Origin: Candidatus Binataceae bacterium
Lineage (GTDB): Bacteria > Desulfobacterota > Binatia > Binatales > Binataceae
DNA: 57,684 nucleotides
Direction of reading: 5' to 3'
NCBI GenBank assembly: GCA_036495685.1
Contig: DASXMJ010000003.1
Coordinates: 1 to 57,684 of the forward strand
The position numbers and the translations under genes are program-made. Positions within the stretch are counted from its first letter, which is position 1, and every line of letters begins with the position of its first letter. The notes under the pieces were generated by a model. That model had not been told where the DNA came from. It searched no databases and saw only the letters and a program-made list of their open reading frames with translations. Below, piece by piece: positions 1 to 9,254 of this stretch.

Positions 1-560
1 ACAAAGCCGTAGGCCAACGCCTCCTCGGCGGTGAACCAGCGGTCCCGGTCGGCGTCCCGGGTAATGGTCTCCAGGCTTTGCCCGGTTTGCCGTGCGGTCA
101 GCTCGGCCATTCGCGCCTTGGTCGCCTTGAACGCCTCTGCCTGAATGGCGATATCCGAGGCGACACCGCCGACTCCGGCCGAAGGCTGGTGCATCACGAT
201 CCGGGTGTTCGGCAGCAGATAACGTTTTCCCGGAGTTCCCGAAGAGAGCAGGAACTGGCCCATCGACGCGACGAAGCCCATTCCCCACGTGGCCACGTCC
301 GGTTTGATCAGGCGCATGGTGTCGTAGATCGCCATTCCGGCGGTCACCGAACCGCCCGGCGAGTTGATGTAGAAGCTGATCTCTTTTTCGGGGTCCTCGG
401 ACTCCAGGAACAGGAATTGCGCCGTGATCAGGTTGGCTACCAAGTCGTTTACCTCGGTACCGAGGAAAACGATGCGGTCCTTCAGAAGGCGCGAATAGAT
501 GTCATACGCCCGTTCGCCACGGCCCGTTTGCTCGACTACGATCGGAACCAGGTTACTCAT
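1..560 (-). CDS. clpP: ATP-dependent Clp protease proteolytic subunit, C-terminus cut off by the window edge
   Basis: Reading the complement from an ATG at 560 gives about 186 residues beginning [20 protein letters not shown], the usual ClpP N-terminus. The SPGGSV oxyanion segment, the nucleophile serine in [10 protein letters not shown], the histidine in MHQPSAG and the aspartate in the TRDADRDRW stretch are all visible, so the Ser-His-Asp triad is intact. ClpP forms the double-heptamer chamber that degrades unfolded proteins delivered by ClpX or ClpA in the cytoplasm. It lies 131 bp downstream of tig on the same strand, the common tig-clpP(-clpX) order, so clpX is expected just beyond the edge. 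Only the last few residues are missing. Identity is secure. Confidence 0.95.
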   Translation of the reverse strand, partial: MSNLVPIVVEQTGRGERAYDIYSRLLKDRIVFLGTEVNDLVANLITAQFLFLESEDPEKEISFYINSPGGSVTAGMAIYDTMRLIKPDVATWGMGFVASMGQFLLSSGTPGKRYLLPNTRIVMHQPSAGVGGVASDIAIQAEAFKATKARMAELTARQTGQSLETITRDADRDRWFTAEEALAYGF

Positions 561-691
561 AACCCCGCGGCGCGTCGCAGCCACGGCGAGTTCTCGGGAG
601 GATTGGCCGCTGACGCCATTAAATTGTATCGGCTCCGCAACAATCGGGCAACGACGGGACGCAATCAAACAGCGTCTCGCGACTTGACAAA

Positions 692-1984
692 CTAGGAACT
701 TGCGCTCTCATTTTCACGCTGCGCACGCTCGAGCAAAAGATCGAGCGTCTTTTCGCGCCGCATCGTTCCGCGCAGCATCTGGCGGTTTTCCTCGTGGCGA
801 TAAAACTCCGCCGCCCGATCGCGCGCCCGGCCCGCTTCGGTCACGAGCTTTGCGACGCGGTCACCTAGATCTTCGTCACTGACCTGGATCTTTTCCTGCT
901 CCGCGAGCGCATCGAGGATGAGCGCGGTGCGTGCGCGCTTCTCAGCGCGCCGCTTCAGGTCCTCGCCCGCGTTCTTTACCTGCTCGGCAACCTGCTCCTG
1001 CGCCAGGCCTCCGGCGCGCAGCGTTGAGCGGAGCTCTTCTTCCATGGCCTGCGTCTCACGCTCCACGAGCGATTCCGGCACCTCGATCGCGTTGCGTTCG
1101 ATGACCAGCTCGAGCAGTCCCTGGCGTACCCGCGCATCGGCCTGTGCCCGTGCATGACGCTCTAGGTCATCACGAACCTTCTTGCTCAGTTCGGCCAAGT
1201 CCGCAGTGCCGTTGTCCTTGGCGAATTCGTCATCGAGTACCGGCAGAACACGCTGGTAGATCTCCTTGATCTGCGCGCGCCACTCCACCGTCTTTCCCGC
1301 CAACTCCTTTTGCGAATAGTCGGCCTCGTAGGAACGGGTCGCGCGTACCGGCTGGCCGATTTCGGCGCCGATCAGAATTTCGTCGAGTCCGTGCGCCAAG
1401 GCGCGTTTGGAGACTTCGAGCAGACGATCCTCGGACTTGCCGGTGGAAAGCGGTTGGTCGTCGACGAACCCCTCGACGGTCGCGAGTACGTAGTCGCCAT
1501 CGGTGACCTGTTTGCGGTCTTCAATCTTCTTCAGCGTGCCTTGCCGCTCACGCAGTGCGCCGAGCGCTTGCTCGATCTCCTCGTCTTTGACCTCGATTTT
1601 GGACTCGGGAACTTTAAGCCCTGCATAGTCCTTGACCGTAATTTCAGGACGCAGATCGAAAGTCGCGCTGAATCTGAGCGACTTGTTGAGATCGGTTTCC
1701 TCGGTCACGATCTCCGGAGAGACGATCGGCTTGAGGCTATTCTCTTCGAGCGCCTTTTCGGTGTATTCGCGCACCAGTTTCTGGATCACCTCGCCGCGTA
1801 CCTGATCACCGAAAAATCGCTCCAACAAATTGCGCGGAGCATGCCCGGGGCGGAAACCCTTTAGCACGACGCCGCGCCGCAACTCGTTGTAGGCCTGGTC
1901 GAGCTCGCGCTTTATCTCATCCCGTTCGATTTCGATGGTGACTTTGCGCCGAAGCGCGCTGGGGGTCTCGATATTTACTTGCAT
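692..1984 (-). CDS. tig: trigger factor, ribosome-associated chaperone and prolyl isomerase
   Basis: The 430-residue product has the normal trigger factor length. The ribosome-docking signature [17 protein letters not shown] is at about residues 43-59, within an N-terminal domain beginning [20 protein letters not shown]. The middle FKBP-like domain ([14 protein letters not shown] onward, about 160-245) is followed by a charged helical C-terminal arm ending in ENESASS. It binds ribosomal protein L23 at the exit tunnel and shields nascent chains. The gene precedes clpP on the same strand, coupling folding with degradation. The start ATG at 1984 fits the family N-terminus. The FKBP-like pocket looks divergent, so isomerase activity is less certain than chaperone function. 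Confidence 0.95.
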   Translation of the reverse strand: MQVNIETPSALRRKVTIEIERDEIKRELDQAYNELRRGVVLKGFRPGHAPRNLLERFFGDQVRGEVIQKLVREYTEKALEENSLKPIVSPEIVTEETDLNKSLRFSATFDLRPEITVKDYAGLKVPESKIEVKDEEIEQALGALRERQGTLKKIEDRKQVTDGDYVLATVEGFVDDQPLSTGKSEDRLLEVSKRALAHGLDEILIGAEIGQPVRATRSYEADYSQKELAGKTVEWRAQIKEIYQRVLPVLDDEFAKDNGTADLAELSKKVRDDLERHARAQADARVRQGLLELVIERNAIEVPESLVERETQAMEEELRSTLRAGGLAQEQVAEQVKNAGEDLKRRAEKRARTALILDALAEQEKIQVSDEDLGDRVAKLVTEAGRARDRAAEFYRHEENRQMLRGTMRREKTLDLLLERAQRENESASS

Positions 1985-2378
1985 GGCACTAGAACTAGAG
2001 AGCTAACCACACGCACGCTCAGCGATTCAACCGACCAAGGGCAGAGAAGGGATTCGCAAGGCAAGCCAACGACACCAAGTGGGCGAAGTTCCTTCAGCTT
2101 GGGTGCGCCGCGATTTTGGATCACGTGCGCGATTGCCCCGGCCCAGCTCCATGAGCACGAGATGATGAGTCTACCGGTGGGACTTAAGACGCGCGCCCTT
2201 CAACCCATCCGCTTCGACGCCTCATGTTTTCACGCGGGCACCGCGCGACAGCCCGGCCTTCAGGTGTATAGAGCCCGCGCAAACAGGTGTCGATAGCGCT
2301 GCAGCCTCATCGTTTTTGTTGACCGGAAAGGACCGAGGCTTCTCCTTGCCCGACCTTCAAATGTTCCCGCCTCAGATC
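1985..2378. other. 394-bp intergenic stretch upstream of tig
   Basis: No convincing gene is seen on either strand. The short open frames here lack codon character and any recognisable product. I looked for a tRNA because a minus-strand GGTTGAATCGC resembles a T-arm, but no cloverleaf could be built around it. The stretch must hold the tig promoter (minus strand) and the 3' end of the dihydroorotate-dehydrogenase-like transcript. Confidence 0.5.
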
Positions 2379-3224
2379 TCACGCTTCGGTGAAGGTGAGC
2401 TCGCCGACTATCTCGCTGACCGAGCGCTTGGCATGCTCGCCCAGCAGCGCATCCAGTTCGCGATCAATCCGGCCGAGCGCGCCCGCCCCTTCTTTTATCA
2501 AGGCCGAGCCGACCTGCAGTCCCTTGGCGCCGCTGAGGTGAGCGACGTAAGCATCGCGACCGCTATTGATTCCCCCCACCGCCACGATATCGAGAAGATC
2601 CTCGCTCTCGAGGTACATCGCATGCGCGTGAGAAAGCGCGCGGACCTTACCCTTGACCGCGCCGGTGGCGAGGTCGATTTCGAGTTCTTTGGGCAGATCG
2701 TTCTGGCAAACCGCTATCGCGACCTGCATGGATTTGAGGAGTTCGGCCAGGGCTCGCGGCGCAAACGGGGACCGGGGGGGAAGCTTCACGGCCAGCACGC
2801 AGTTCACCGCGCCACGCACCCCGCCGATTAGCGCCTTGAGCCGTTCGAAGGATGCGAACGGCGCAACCGAGTTGCCCACAAACTCGTCGGCGAGATTAAG
2901 CTCGAGGATCGCGACGCCGGCCCGGTCGAGGGTGCGAGCCACCGCAATGAATTCGTCCTCGCTCGTGCCAACGATGCTGCCGATAATCGGCTTGCCACGC
3001 GCGACCAGTTCTCCAGCGATCGCCGCAAAGTATTCCACTCCACGATTCTTGAGATTCTCCGGGTCCTCGAGGCCCGCGAGGTTGCACGATTTGAACACTA
3101 GCGCGCCCGCATGCACGGCGGACAGTTCGTAGATTTCGCCGCGCTCGGCGGAGCGCGGCCCCGAGGCATTCATTATGGTGCTGTGCAGGTCGATACCGCC
3201 CAATCGAATCGACGTCCGTTCCAT
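2379..3224 (-). CDS. dihydroorotate dehydrogenase-like flavoprotein (PyrD class 1 fold) with an altered active-site loop
   Basis: The 281-residue product looks like a class 1A dihydroorotate dehydrogenase. It has an N-terminal MNASGPRSAERGEI segment, a VKLPP motif at about 157-161, and an FMN-phosphate region VGGINSGRDAYVAHLSGAKG near residue 220. Class 1 enzymes oxidise dihydroorotate to orotate using FMN and a catalytic Cys or Ser in an ELNxSCPN-type loop. Here that loop reads ELNLADEFVGNS, so the usual base is not evident. It is slightly shorter than typical class 1A proteins (about 310). The gene is divergent from the ketopantoate-reductase-like gene and is not near other pyrimidine genes. 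It may be a related flavin oxidoreductase rather than true PyrD. Confidence 0.7.
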   Translation of the reverse strand: MERTSIRLGGIDLHSTIMNASGPRSAERGEIYELSAVHAGALVFKSCNLAGLEDPENLKNRGVEYFAAIAGELVARGKPIIGSIVGTSEDEFIAVARTLDRAGVAILELNLADEFVGNSVAPFASFERLKALIGGVRGAVNCVLAVKLPPRSPFAPRALAELLKSMQVAIAVCQNDLPKELEIDLATGAVKGKVRALSHAHAMYLESEDLLDIVAVGGINSGRDAYVAHLSGAKGLQVGSALIKEGAGALGRIDRELDALLGEHAKRSVSEIVGELTFTEA

Positions 3225-3310
3225 GCGCCGTTTCTACTCGCTCGCGCTCGCCACGGGCAAGCGCGCTGCCGGCGTTGTTTGCGCTTCTCGCGGCAGATAA
3301 CTTCTCCACC

Positions 3311-4297
3311 GTGGATGAGGCGAAAATTCTTATCGCGGGCGCCGGCGCGATCGGCTCGGTGTTGGGCGCGATGCTCCATTCGGCCGGTCACCGCGTGACC
3401 TTGCTTGGGCGGCGCAAGCACATGGAGGCGATCGCGGGCGATGGACTCCGAATCACGGGGTTGTTGGGTACACACACGATTCGGGGCTTGAACCTCGCCG
3501 ACCGACCTTCGCAGCTTGAGGGGCGATTCGAGCTGATTCTGTGCACGGTCAAACCCTACGACACCGCCGCGATTTCATATGATATTGCCGAACGTCTGTC
3601 GGAGCACGGGGTGATCGTCTCGATGCAAAACGGCCTCGGGAACATCGAGGCGCTTGCCAGTCGTTTTGGCTTAGGGCGCGTTCTGGGCGGACGTGTGATC
3701 TTCGGCTCCGAGCTGCAGCGCCCGGGAGCGGTGCATGTGACGGTGTTCGCGGACCCAGTCGCGATCGGCCCCGCGCCTGCGCTCCACGGGGAGCTATCGC
3801 GCGTTTTGGCGGTACGCGCCGCCGAGGTAGCTCGGCTCATTAACAGTGCGGGAGTGGCCGCGGTCGGGTGCGCGGACATCATGCCGCTCATTTGGAGCAA
3901 GCTGCTCTATAACGTGGCGTTGAATGCCCTCGGCGCTCTCTACGAACAGTCATACGGAGAGCTGGCCGGGGATCCGGACCTGCGCGCGATCATGGATGAG
4001 GCAATCGGCGAGGCGTTTGCAGTGGCGCGCACGCTTGAGGTGGCACTGCCTTTCGCAAGTGAGAGCGAGTACCTCGACACGTTTTATGGAAGACTCATTC
4101 CGGCCACCGAGACCCATCGTCCAACCATGCTCTACGATCTCAAGAATCGGGGGCGTACCGACATCGATTGGCTTAACGGTAAGATCGTGGAACTCGCTGT
4201 GCAGACCGGACTGACGGCCCCGGTCAACCAAATGCTGGTCCGCCAGGTTCACGCCGCGGAGCGCGCCGCACGCCTCCGGGGAGCCGAAGGCCGATGA
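3311..4297 (+). CDS. ketopantoate reductase family protein (ApbA/PanE)
   Basis: From a GTG at 3311 the product has 328 residues. It opens with the dinucleotide-binding motif GAGAIGSVLGAML, continues with CTVKPYDT and SMQNGLGNIE, and has the C-terminal helical domain with IWSKLLYNVALNALGALYEQ and MLYDLKNRGRTDIDWLNG. These are family hallmarks, including the conserved Lys and Asn of the substrate site. PanE reduces 2-ketopantoate to pantoate with NADPH for coenzyme A synthesis. Many bacteria carry several paralogues, so the exact substrate is unproven. An in-frame TTG at 3275 is an alternative start; neither has a strong Shine-Dalgarno sequence. Its last 4 bases overlap the next gene (ATGA), indicating translational coupling. 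Confidence 0.85.
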   Translation: MDEAKILIAGAGAIGSVLGAMLHSAGHRVTLLGRRKHMEAIAGDGLRITGLLGTHTIRGLNLADRPSQLEGRFELILCTVKPYDTAAISYDIAERLSEHGVIVSMQNGLGNIEALASRFGLGRVLGGRVIFGSELQRPGAVHVTVFADPVAIGPAPALHGELSRVLAVRAAEVARLINSAGVAAVGCADIMPLIWSKLLYNVALNALGALYEQSYGELAGDPDLRAIMDEAIGEAFAVARTLEVALPFASESEYLDTFYGRLIPATETHRPTMLYDLKNRGRTDIDWLNGKIVELAVQTGLTAPVNQMLVRQVHAAERAARLRGAEGR

Positions 4298-4764
4298 GCT
4301 GCGTGACCATCCGGCGAGCGAGTCTTGACGCGATTGTCGCACAGGCGGAACGCGAATTCCCGAACGAATGTTGCGGGTTCATCATCGGAAACGACTCGTC
4401 CGAGGAGGTGCGTCCGATCGCGAACATCCAGAACCGCAAGCACGCGGACGACCCGAAGGCCTTTCCTCGCGATGCGCGTACCGCGTTCCTGATGGAACCG
4501 AAGGAGCACCTGGCCGTGCTCAACGAAATCGACCGCCGCAAACTCGGGCTCAAAATCGTTTATCATTCGCATCCCGATCATGATGCGTATTTCTCTCCGA
4601 CCGATCGTGCCCAGGCCTGCTCCTTCGATCCCTCGCAGCCGGACTACCCGGACACCGCGTATGTCGTACTGTCGATCCGCGCGGCCCGGTTTAGCCGCGC
4701 CGCCGCCTTCGTGTGGGATCCCACCGCTGGGGAATTCGTCGAACACTCCCTCGAAGTTGAGTAA
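4294..4764 (+). CDS. JAMM/MPN+ zinc metalloprotease family protein
   Basis: This 156-residue protein carries the complete JAMM signature. The glutamate is in ECCGFIIG near residue 26, and the motif HSHPDHDAYFSPTD starts near residue 91, giving HxH, the serine and the zinc-binding aspartate. Archaeal and eukaryotic relatives remove ubiquitin-like proteins. Bacterial relatives such as Mec+ cleave a sulfur-carrier protein (ThiS/MoaD-like) in cysteine or thiotemplate pathways. No sulfur-carrier or thiamine-type gene is adjacent here; the gene is coupled by a 4-bp overlap to the ketopantoate-reductase-like gene and is followed 12 bp later by an exporter. Enzyme class is clear, substrate is not. 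Confidence 0.85.
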   Translation: MSCVTIRRASLDAIVAQAEREFPNECCGFIIGNDSSEEVRPIANIQNRKHADDPKAFPRDARTAFLMEPKEHLAVLNEIDRRKLGLKIVYHSHPDHDAYFSPTDRAQACSFDPSQPDYPDTAYVVLSIRAARFSRAAAFVWDPTAGEFVEHSLEVE

Positions 4765-4776
4765 GCGGCGAACCGG

Positions 4777-6051
4777 ATGAAGGCCGGTGCCGCGAAAGAC
4801 CCTGTGGGCGCTTCCCACTTCGACGCAAAGCTGGTTGAAGGGTCCGAGCAACGCGACTTCCGCCAATATCTCGCTAGCACCTTCTTGGCGACCATCGCGA
4901 TGATGATTCAGTCGGTGGCGGTCGCCTGGCAGGTCTACGACCTGGTTCGCGAGCCTCTCGCGCTCGGCTATGTCGGCCTGTTTCAGTTTCTGCCGCTTGC
5001 GCTTTTCGCCCTTCCCGCGGGAGCGCTCGCCGACCACGTGGATCGCCGTGCGATGTTAGCAGCGACCTATGTCCTTCAAACTCTAAGCTCACTCCTGTTC
5101 CTCGCGATGGCACTGGCACCGCCCGACAACATATGGCCCTTCTATGCAGTGCTGGCTTTGTTCGGCACCGCAAGAGCCTTCGCCGCGCCGGCCTCACAGT
5201 CGCTTCTGCCGAGGCTGGTAACCGAAGAGCGATTCCCGCGTGCAGTGGCGCTGACGTCGTCCACTCGCCAGACTGCGGTGATAGTAGGCCCGGCGCTGGG
5301 CGGCGCGATTTATCTGCTCGGTCCTGCGATCGCATATGGCACCTGCGTGGCCTGCTTCGTCGCAGTTGCCATACTTGTAGCGACGCTGCGCGTCCGAGGC
5401 GCTTCGATGCCGCGGGCCGCGGCATCCACAAGGCTCGGCCACTTGACGGCGGGCATCTCGTACATCTGGCGCAAGCCCGTTATCCTCGGAGCAATCTCGC
5501 TGGATCTGTTTGCCGTACTGCTTGGGGGTGCAACCGCCCTCTTGCCGATTTACGCCCGGGACATCCTGCACGTAGGTCCGATCGGGCTGGTATTGCTGCG
5601 CAGCGCTCCTGCTTTGGGCGCCGCAACGCTGGGCCTGATGCTTGCGCGCAGACCGCTTGGAGCGAAGGTCGGAATAACCATGTTCGCGTGCGTGGCTGGC
5701 TTTGGATGCGCGACGATAGTTTTCGGCCTTTCGCACAACTTTGTCCGCTCCCTGACGGCGCTGGTCTTTCTGGGGGCCTTCGACATGGTCAGCGTTTATG
5801 TTCGATTGTCGCTGGTGCAGCTCGCTACGCCGGATGCGATGCGCGGCAGGGTTTCCGCCGTGAACTATCTTTTTATCGGGGCTTCAAACGAGTTGGGCGA
5901 ATTCGAATCGGGCGTGACTGCAGCGTGGTTCGGCACCGTGCCCTCGGTGGTTATCGGCGGGCTGGGCACCCTTGCGGTTGTCCTTCTTTGGATGCTGATG
6001 TTCCCGGACTTGCGCAAAGTAAACCGTCTTTCGGACGTGATTCCCGAGTGA
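4777..6051 (+). CDS. MFS transporter, EntS-like exporter family
   Basis: The 424-residue product has about twelve hydrophobic segments, starting after a soluble lead of about 30 residues (QYLASTFLATIAMMIQSVAV). It has the MFS loop motif between helices 2 and 3 (GALADHVDRRAMLAATY). The pattern MIQSVAVAWQVYDL...PLALGYVGLFQFLP resembles the EntS / MFS_3 group, whose characterised members export siderophores such as enterobactin. No siderophore synthesis gene is present in this window, so the cargo is unknown. It begins 12 bp after the JAMM gene and is probably the third cistron of that operon. It acts in the inner membrane using the proton gradient. Confidence 0.8.
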   Translation: MKAGAAKDPVGASHFDAKLVEGSEQRDFRQYLASTFLATIAMMIQSVAVAWQVYDLVREPLALGYVGLFQFLPLALFALPAGALADHVDRRAMLAATYVLQTLSSLLFLAMALAPPDNIWPFYAVLALFGTARAFAAPASQSLLPRLVTEERFPRAVALTSSTRQTAVIVGPALGGAIYLLGPAIAYGTCVACFVAVAILVATLRVRGASMPRAAASTRLGHLTAGISYIWRKPVILGAISLDLFAVLLGGATALLPIYARDILHVGPIGLVLLRSAPALGAATLGLMLARRPLGAKVGITMFACVAGFGCATIVFGLSHNFVRSLTALVFLGAFDMVSVYVRLSLVQLATPDAMRGRVSAVNYLFIGASNELGEFESGVTAAWFGTVPSVVIGGLGTLAVVLLWMLMFPDLRKVNRLSDVIPE

Positions 6052-6297
6052 TGCGGTCAAAGTTACCTCCACCTTTTGGAATGATCGGTTTCGTCGGGCT
6101 AACCCTTTTGAAACCATTGTTGATGTCTGCGCGTCTATTTTGGAGGAAGTTGCATTAATTGCGCATCGGCACGGACATTGCTGCCGCTCGCTGTCAATCG
6201 AAATAGAGAGCGCGACGCTCAACTTTTGGGCAATCCTGAACTTGGATTTGTGCACTTGAAAAAATAACAGGCTTTTTATCATCCTTTGACGGCCGGC

Positions 6298-7440
6298 ATG
6301 AACCAAACCCGCGAACGCGATTTCCGCCTCGACTTCTGTCGCGGCATCGCGCTGATCGTGATCTTTATCGATCATGTGCCAGGAAACCCACTGTCGTCAT
6401 GGACTCTGAGAAACTTTTCTTTTTGCGATGCAGCCGAGGTCTTTGTTCTGATTTCGGGGATGGCAAGCTACCTGGCCTATGGCTCCCGCTTAAGCAAACT
6501 GGGGTTCACAGCGTGCGCTAAGGCCGTGGGGCGCAATTGCGCCAGAATCTATCTCGCTCACTTGCTCCTCATCGTAGGAATCGCCGGGTTGATGGTCTGG
6601 ATAGGTGGGCGTTATTCGGGTGCCGATTACGTAGACTCTCTCAAACTGCAGTGGATCGCAGAGGACCCGCGTGGGGCGATCTTCGCTGCCGTTACGCTTT
6701 CCTACCTGCCGCGGCTTATGGACATCTTGCCGATGTACGTTCTACTACTGGCAGCCGCTCCCTTTTTGATCGTGATCATCAAGCGCGACTATCGAATCGC
6801 GCTGCTGATTTCAGCCGCCGTTTACCTGTTGGCGTGGAACTTCGGATGGAACCTGAGCGCGGACCGCTCGGGACGCGAATGGTATTTCAATCCCTTCACC
6901 TGGCAACTCCTCTATACGATCGGCCTGGTGGTTTCTCATTTGAGCAGAACCGAACCGGAAAAACTGCCATGGGGACAGCGGTGGTTGCGAGTCGCGATTG
7001 GATTCCTAGCGATCACCGTGCTCATTGCCTGGCCGCTCAATCAGTTCGGCCTCACGCAGATGGCGCCATTCTCCTACATCTGGCCGAGCGACAAGACTTA
7101 TCTCTCCCCCCTCCGAATCATCAACGTTCTGGCCCTGCTCTACGTGTTTGCGTTTTACGTCCCGCCTAAAGCGGCGTGGCTCAAGAAGCGAGTGGCCGAA
7201 CTGTGCATCTCGTGCGGACGCCATTCTCTGACGATCTACGGGCTGGGGTTGCTGCTTAGTTGCGTCGGATATGTCGTGATCCAGGAGAGTAGCGTGCGAG
7301 CCATCGCCAACCTCGAGGTCAATGTGGTGGGTATCTCCCTTCTGATTTTAACCGCCGTGATCCTCGAGCGTCGTGACGACGCGCGCCGAGCGGCGGCGCC
7401 GGCCCTGCGAATTCGTAGCGAAGGTAGTGCGGCTGCGTAA
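6298..7440 (+). CDS. OpgC-type membrane acyltransferase
   Basis: The ATG at 6298 gives 380 residues. The N-terminus DFRLDFCRGIALIVIFIDHV, followed by FCDAAEVFVLISGMASYLAYG, is typical of OpgC proteins: an RLD...RG entry to the first helix, a membrane histidine and an AEVFVFISG-like segment. About ten membrane helices follow. OpgC of Proteobacteria transfers succinyl groups onto osmoregulated periplasmic glucans from the inner membrane. Homologues are widespread in bacteria without known glucan synthesis, and no opgGH is seen nearby, so the acceptor is unknown. A 246-bp gap separates it from the MFS gene. A TTGGAT/TAACAG pair at 6242-6270 with 17-bp spacing could be its own promoter. Confidence 0.8.
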   Translation: MNQTRERDFRLDFCRGIALIVIFIDHVPGNPLSSWTLRNFSFCDAAEVFVLISGMASYLAYGSRLSKLGFTACAKAVGRNCARIYLAHLLLIVGIAGLMVWIGGRYSGADYVDSLKLQWIAEDPRGAIFAAVTLSYLPRLMDILPMYVLLLAAAPFLIVIIKRDYRIALLISAAVYLLAWNFGWNLSADRSGREWYFNPFTWQLLYTIGLVVSHLSRTEPEKLPWGQRWLRVAIGFLAITVLIAWPLNQFGLTQMAPFSYIWPSDKTYLSPLRIINVLALLYVFAFYVPPKAAWLKKRVAELCISCGRHSLTIYGLGLLLSCVGYVVIQESSVRAIANLEVNVVGISLLILTAVILERRDDARRAAAPALRIRSEGSAAA

Positions 7441-7870
7441 CCATCCAATCGAGTCACGGGGCTGCGCCTCCAAGCGCGCGGCCATCGAGGTCGCCGGCTT
7501 CGGTGTCGCCGACATCCCACCCGCGCCAAGCACTGAGCTTCAAGCATGAAGTGACGAAAAAATTCGGACGGATTCCGAGTGAATGGACGCCTGCGGACCG
7601 GTACGCGACCGCGCGCCCCCTGGACCGCTGAGGTGCTCTGCAAATCGTCACGCGCGGGATTCTATGCGTATGACGCGATGGTCTTTGAAGCTCGGAATGC
7701 GCAAATTTCCCCGGTGGCGCTATCGATCTATGCGGTCGTCTCTGGGCGAGAGAACATCGAAACAAGGACCAGCGGGCGCACTACTGTAGCGCATCGCCAA
7801 ACCCGACTGTCGACTCTCCAAAGCTGCTCGCGCTCGCTGGAGGCCTTTTCGGAGGCGAATCATCACTGAA
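7441..7870. other. 430-bp gene-free stretch between convergent genes
   Basis: It separates the plus-strand opgC-like gene from the minus-strand MFS gene. Open frames up to about 135 codons exist on both strands, but they are Arg/Pro/Ser-rich, have no ribosome binding site and resemble nothing known. I regard them as by-products of high GC. Apart from the hairpin at its right edge I see no structured element. Confidence 0.5.
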
Positions 7871-7891
7871 ATGGGCGGCGTACCCGCCCAT
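7871..7891 (-). terminator. hairpin downstream of the MFS gene, probable intrinsic terminator
   Basis: An 8-bp perfect stem (ATGGGCGG / CCGCCCAT) with a 5-base loop lies 15 bp past the stop of the minus-strand MFS gene. On the minus strand the stem is followed by TTTCAGT, a short U-run. It would end the nitroreductase-MFS transcript and shield the gene pair from opgC read-in. The weak U-tract keeps confidence moderate. Confidence 0.5.
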
Positions 7892-7906
7892 CGGCTGTCC
7901 GGGGAT

Positions 7907-9232
7907 TCAGCGATCGGCGTGGAATGCTGCCTCTTTGGCGGCGGCGTCGAGCGAGAGGCCGCGGGTTTCGTCGATTATCATGCCGAAGAGGATAGCGCCC
8001 GGGATTCCCAGCAGGCTGAGCCAGCCCGTCATCACCGAAATGCCGCCAGCTGCTGCCGCGAACGTCGCGATAGTCGCTTCGGCGCTCAGCGCGCCGAACG
8101 CGGTGGTGAGGGCGACCCAACCCATCATCGTGCCTCGCAATGCGGTCGGAAGAAGTTCAGTAACCGCGGCGAGCGACGCAACCGTGGTCGCATTGGTAGT
8201 TGCATTCATGAAAAGGAATGCGACACCGAGCCAAAGCGCCGGATGGGCGAAATTATTCGGTGGTCCCCAGTAGTAGGCAAGTGCGATTGCTGAGGTCGCG
8301 GTGCCGCAAGTCACGATCGTCGGAACGCGTCCAAATCGCTCTGCTGCCCACGCGCCGATAGGAAAACCGAGCATGCCGACACCGCCGCCGATGATTGTAA
8401 ACGCGCTGGCGAAGTCGGCCGAAAGTCCGATGACCGAAACCGCGTGGAAATATGAATACGAATTAACCCCCTCTACAGAAAGGTACGCGAGCAAGGAACA
8501 GACAATTATGGTAATTGCACGCTTTCGATAGAGCGGCACAAAGATGTCGTAGAAGTGCGTGGGTCTCGACTCCACTTCGCGTGCTTCGCGCCGCCAGCGC
8601 ATGCTTTCCGGAATAGAGCCCACTACCGCCGGTAAGATCACAATACCCGCAACTGGAATTGCGAGTAGCCAGCGCCACGACATACCGAGCCTGGGATATA
8701 CGGGTGCGAGAAAGACGCAGAGTCCTCCACCAACGGCGGTGGCCAGTCCGGCCCAGCTCTGCCCATCGGCCCGCCGCGGGACCGGGAGTAGCTCTGCCAA
8801 CATGACGACCGAGCAGGTTAGGGCTGCTCCAAGAAACGCTTCAACGACGATGACAAAAGCAACGAAAACGACCACTTCGTGAGCTGTCGCTGCACCAAGG
8901 GCCGCAATCGGCATCGCGATAGCCGACCACATTAGGACGCGTCTGCGACCGACGCGATCGACCATCCGAGCGAGCGCCAAGGCACCAAAAGAGGAGAGCG
9001 CAAACCCGGCAAAGACCTTGGCCATGGCTGGATCGCTCAGATGAAAGTCCTTGCTGAACCAGGGTGCGGCAATGGTGGGGATGGCCGCGGCGTAACCTTG
9101 AAAACCGAGAACGACCAGCAGCATGGCCACCACGCGCCACGGAATCACCCCACCGTACGCCGCCGTAATCGTATCTTCGGCGACATCGACATCGCCGGTC
9201 AGGGAGCCTAAAACCTGGGACTCATTCTCCAT
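7907..9232 (-). CDS. MFS transporter, sugar/organic-acid symporter-like
   Basis: The 441-residue protein has a cytoplasmic N-terminal tail of about 25 residues and roughly twelve membrane helices. The loop 2-3 signature ALARMVDRVGRRRVLMWSA and the loop 8-9 repeat AERFGRVPTIV mark the major facilitator superfamily. The arrangement resembles sugar-porter or aromatic-acid:H+ symporter members, but the cargo cannot be read from sequence. It follows the nitroreductase-like gene at 22 bp on the same strand, so the two probably form an operon. Both are divergent from the TetR/ferritin-like operon across one shared control region. The likely role is moving the compound, or its product, handled by that module. 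Confidence 0.75.
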   Translation of the reverse strand: MENESQVLGSLTGDVDVAEDTITAAYGGVIPWRVVAMLLVVLGFQGYAAAIPTIAAPWFSKDFHLSDPAMAKVFAGFALSSFGALALARMVDRVGRRRVLMWSAIAMPIAALGAATAHEVVVFVAFVIVVEAFLGAALTCSVVMLAELLPVPRRADGQSWAGLATAVGGGLCVFLAPVYPRLGMSWRWLLAIPVAGIVILPAVVGSIPESMRWRREAREVESRPTHFYDIFVPLYRKRAITIIVCSLLAYLSVEGVNSYSYFHAVSVIGLSADFASAFTIIGGGVGMLGFPIGAWAAERFGRVPTIVTCGTATSAIALAYYWGPPNNFAHPALWLGVAFLFMNATTNATTVASLAAVTELLPTALRGTMMGWVALTTAFGALSAEATIATFAAAAGGISVMTGWLSLLGIPGAILFGMIIDETRGLSLDAAAKEAAFHADR

Positions 9233-9254
9233 CAGGCGGAAATCTGTCTAATCG

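Noticed and set aside
78..695. A 205-codon plus-strand open frame
   Set aside because: It lies antisense to clpP, whose triad and start are clear.
2005..2030. GGTTGAATCGC on the minus strand, resembling a tRNA T-arm upstream of tig
   Set aside because: No acceptor stem, D-arm or anticodon arm can be built at the right distances, and the T-loop consensus is broken.
7454..7869. Overlapping open frames of 70-135 codons on both strands
   Set aside because: No ribosome sites, atypical Arg/Ser/Pro composition and no similarity; taken as noncoding.
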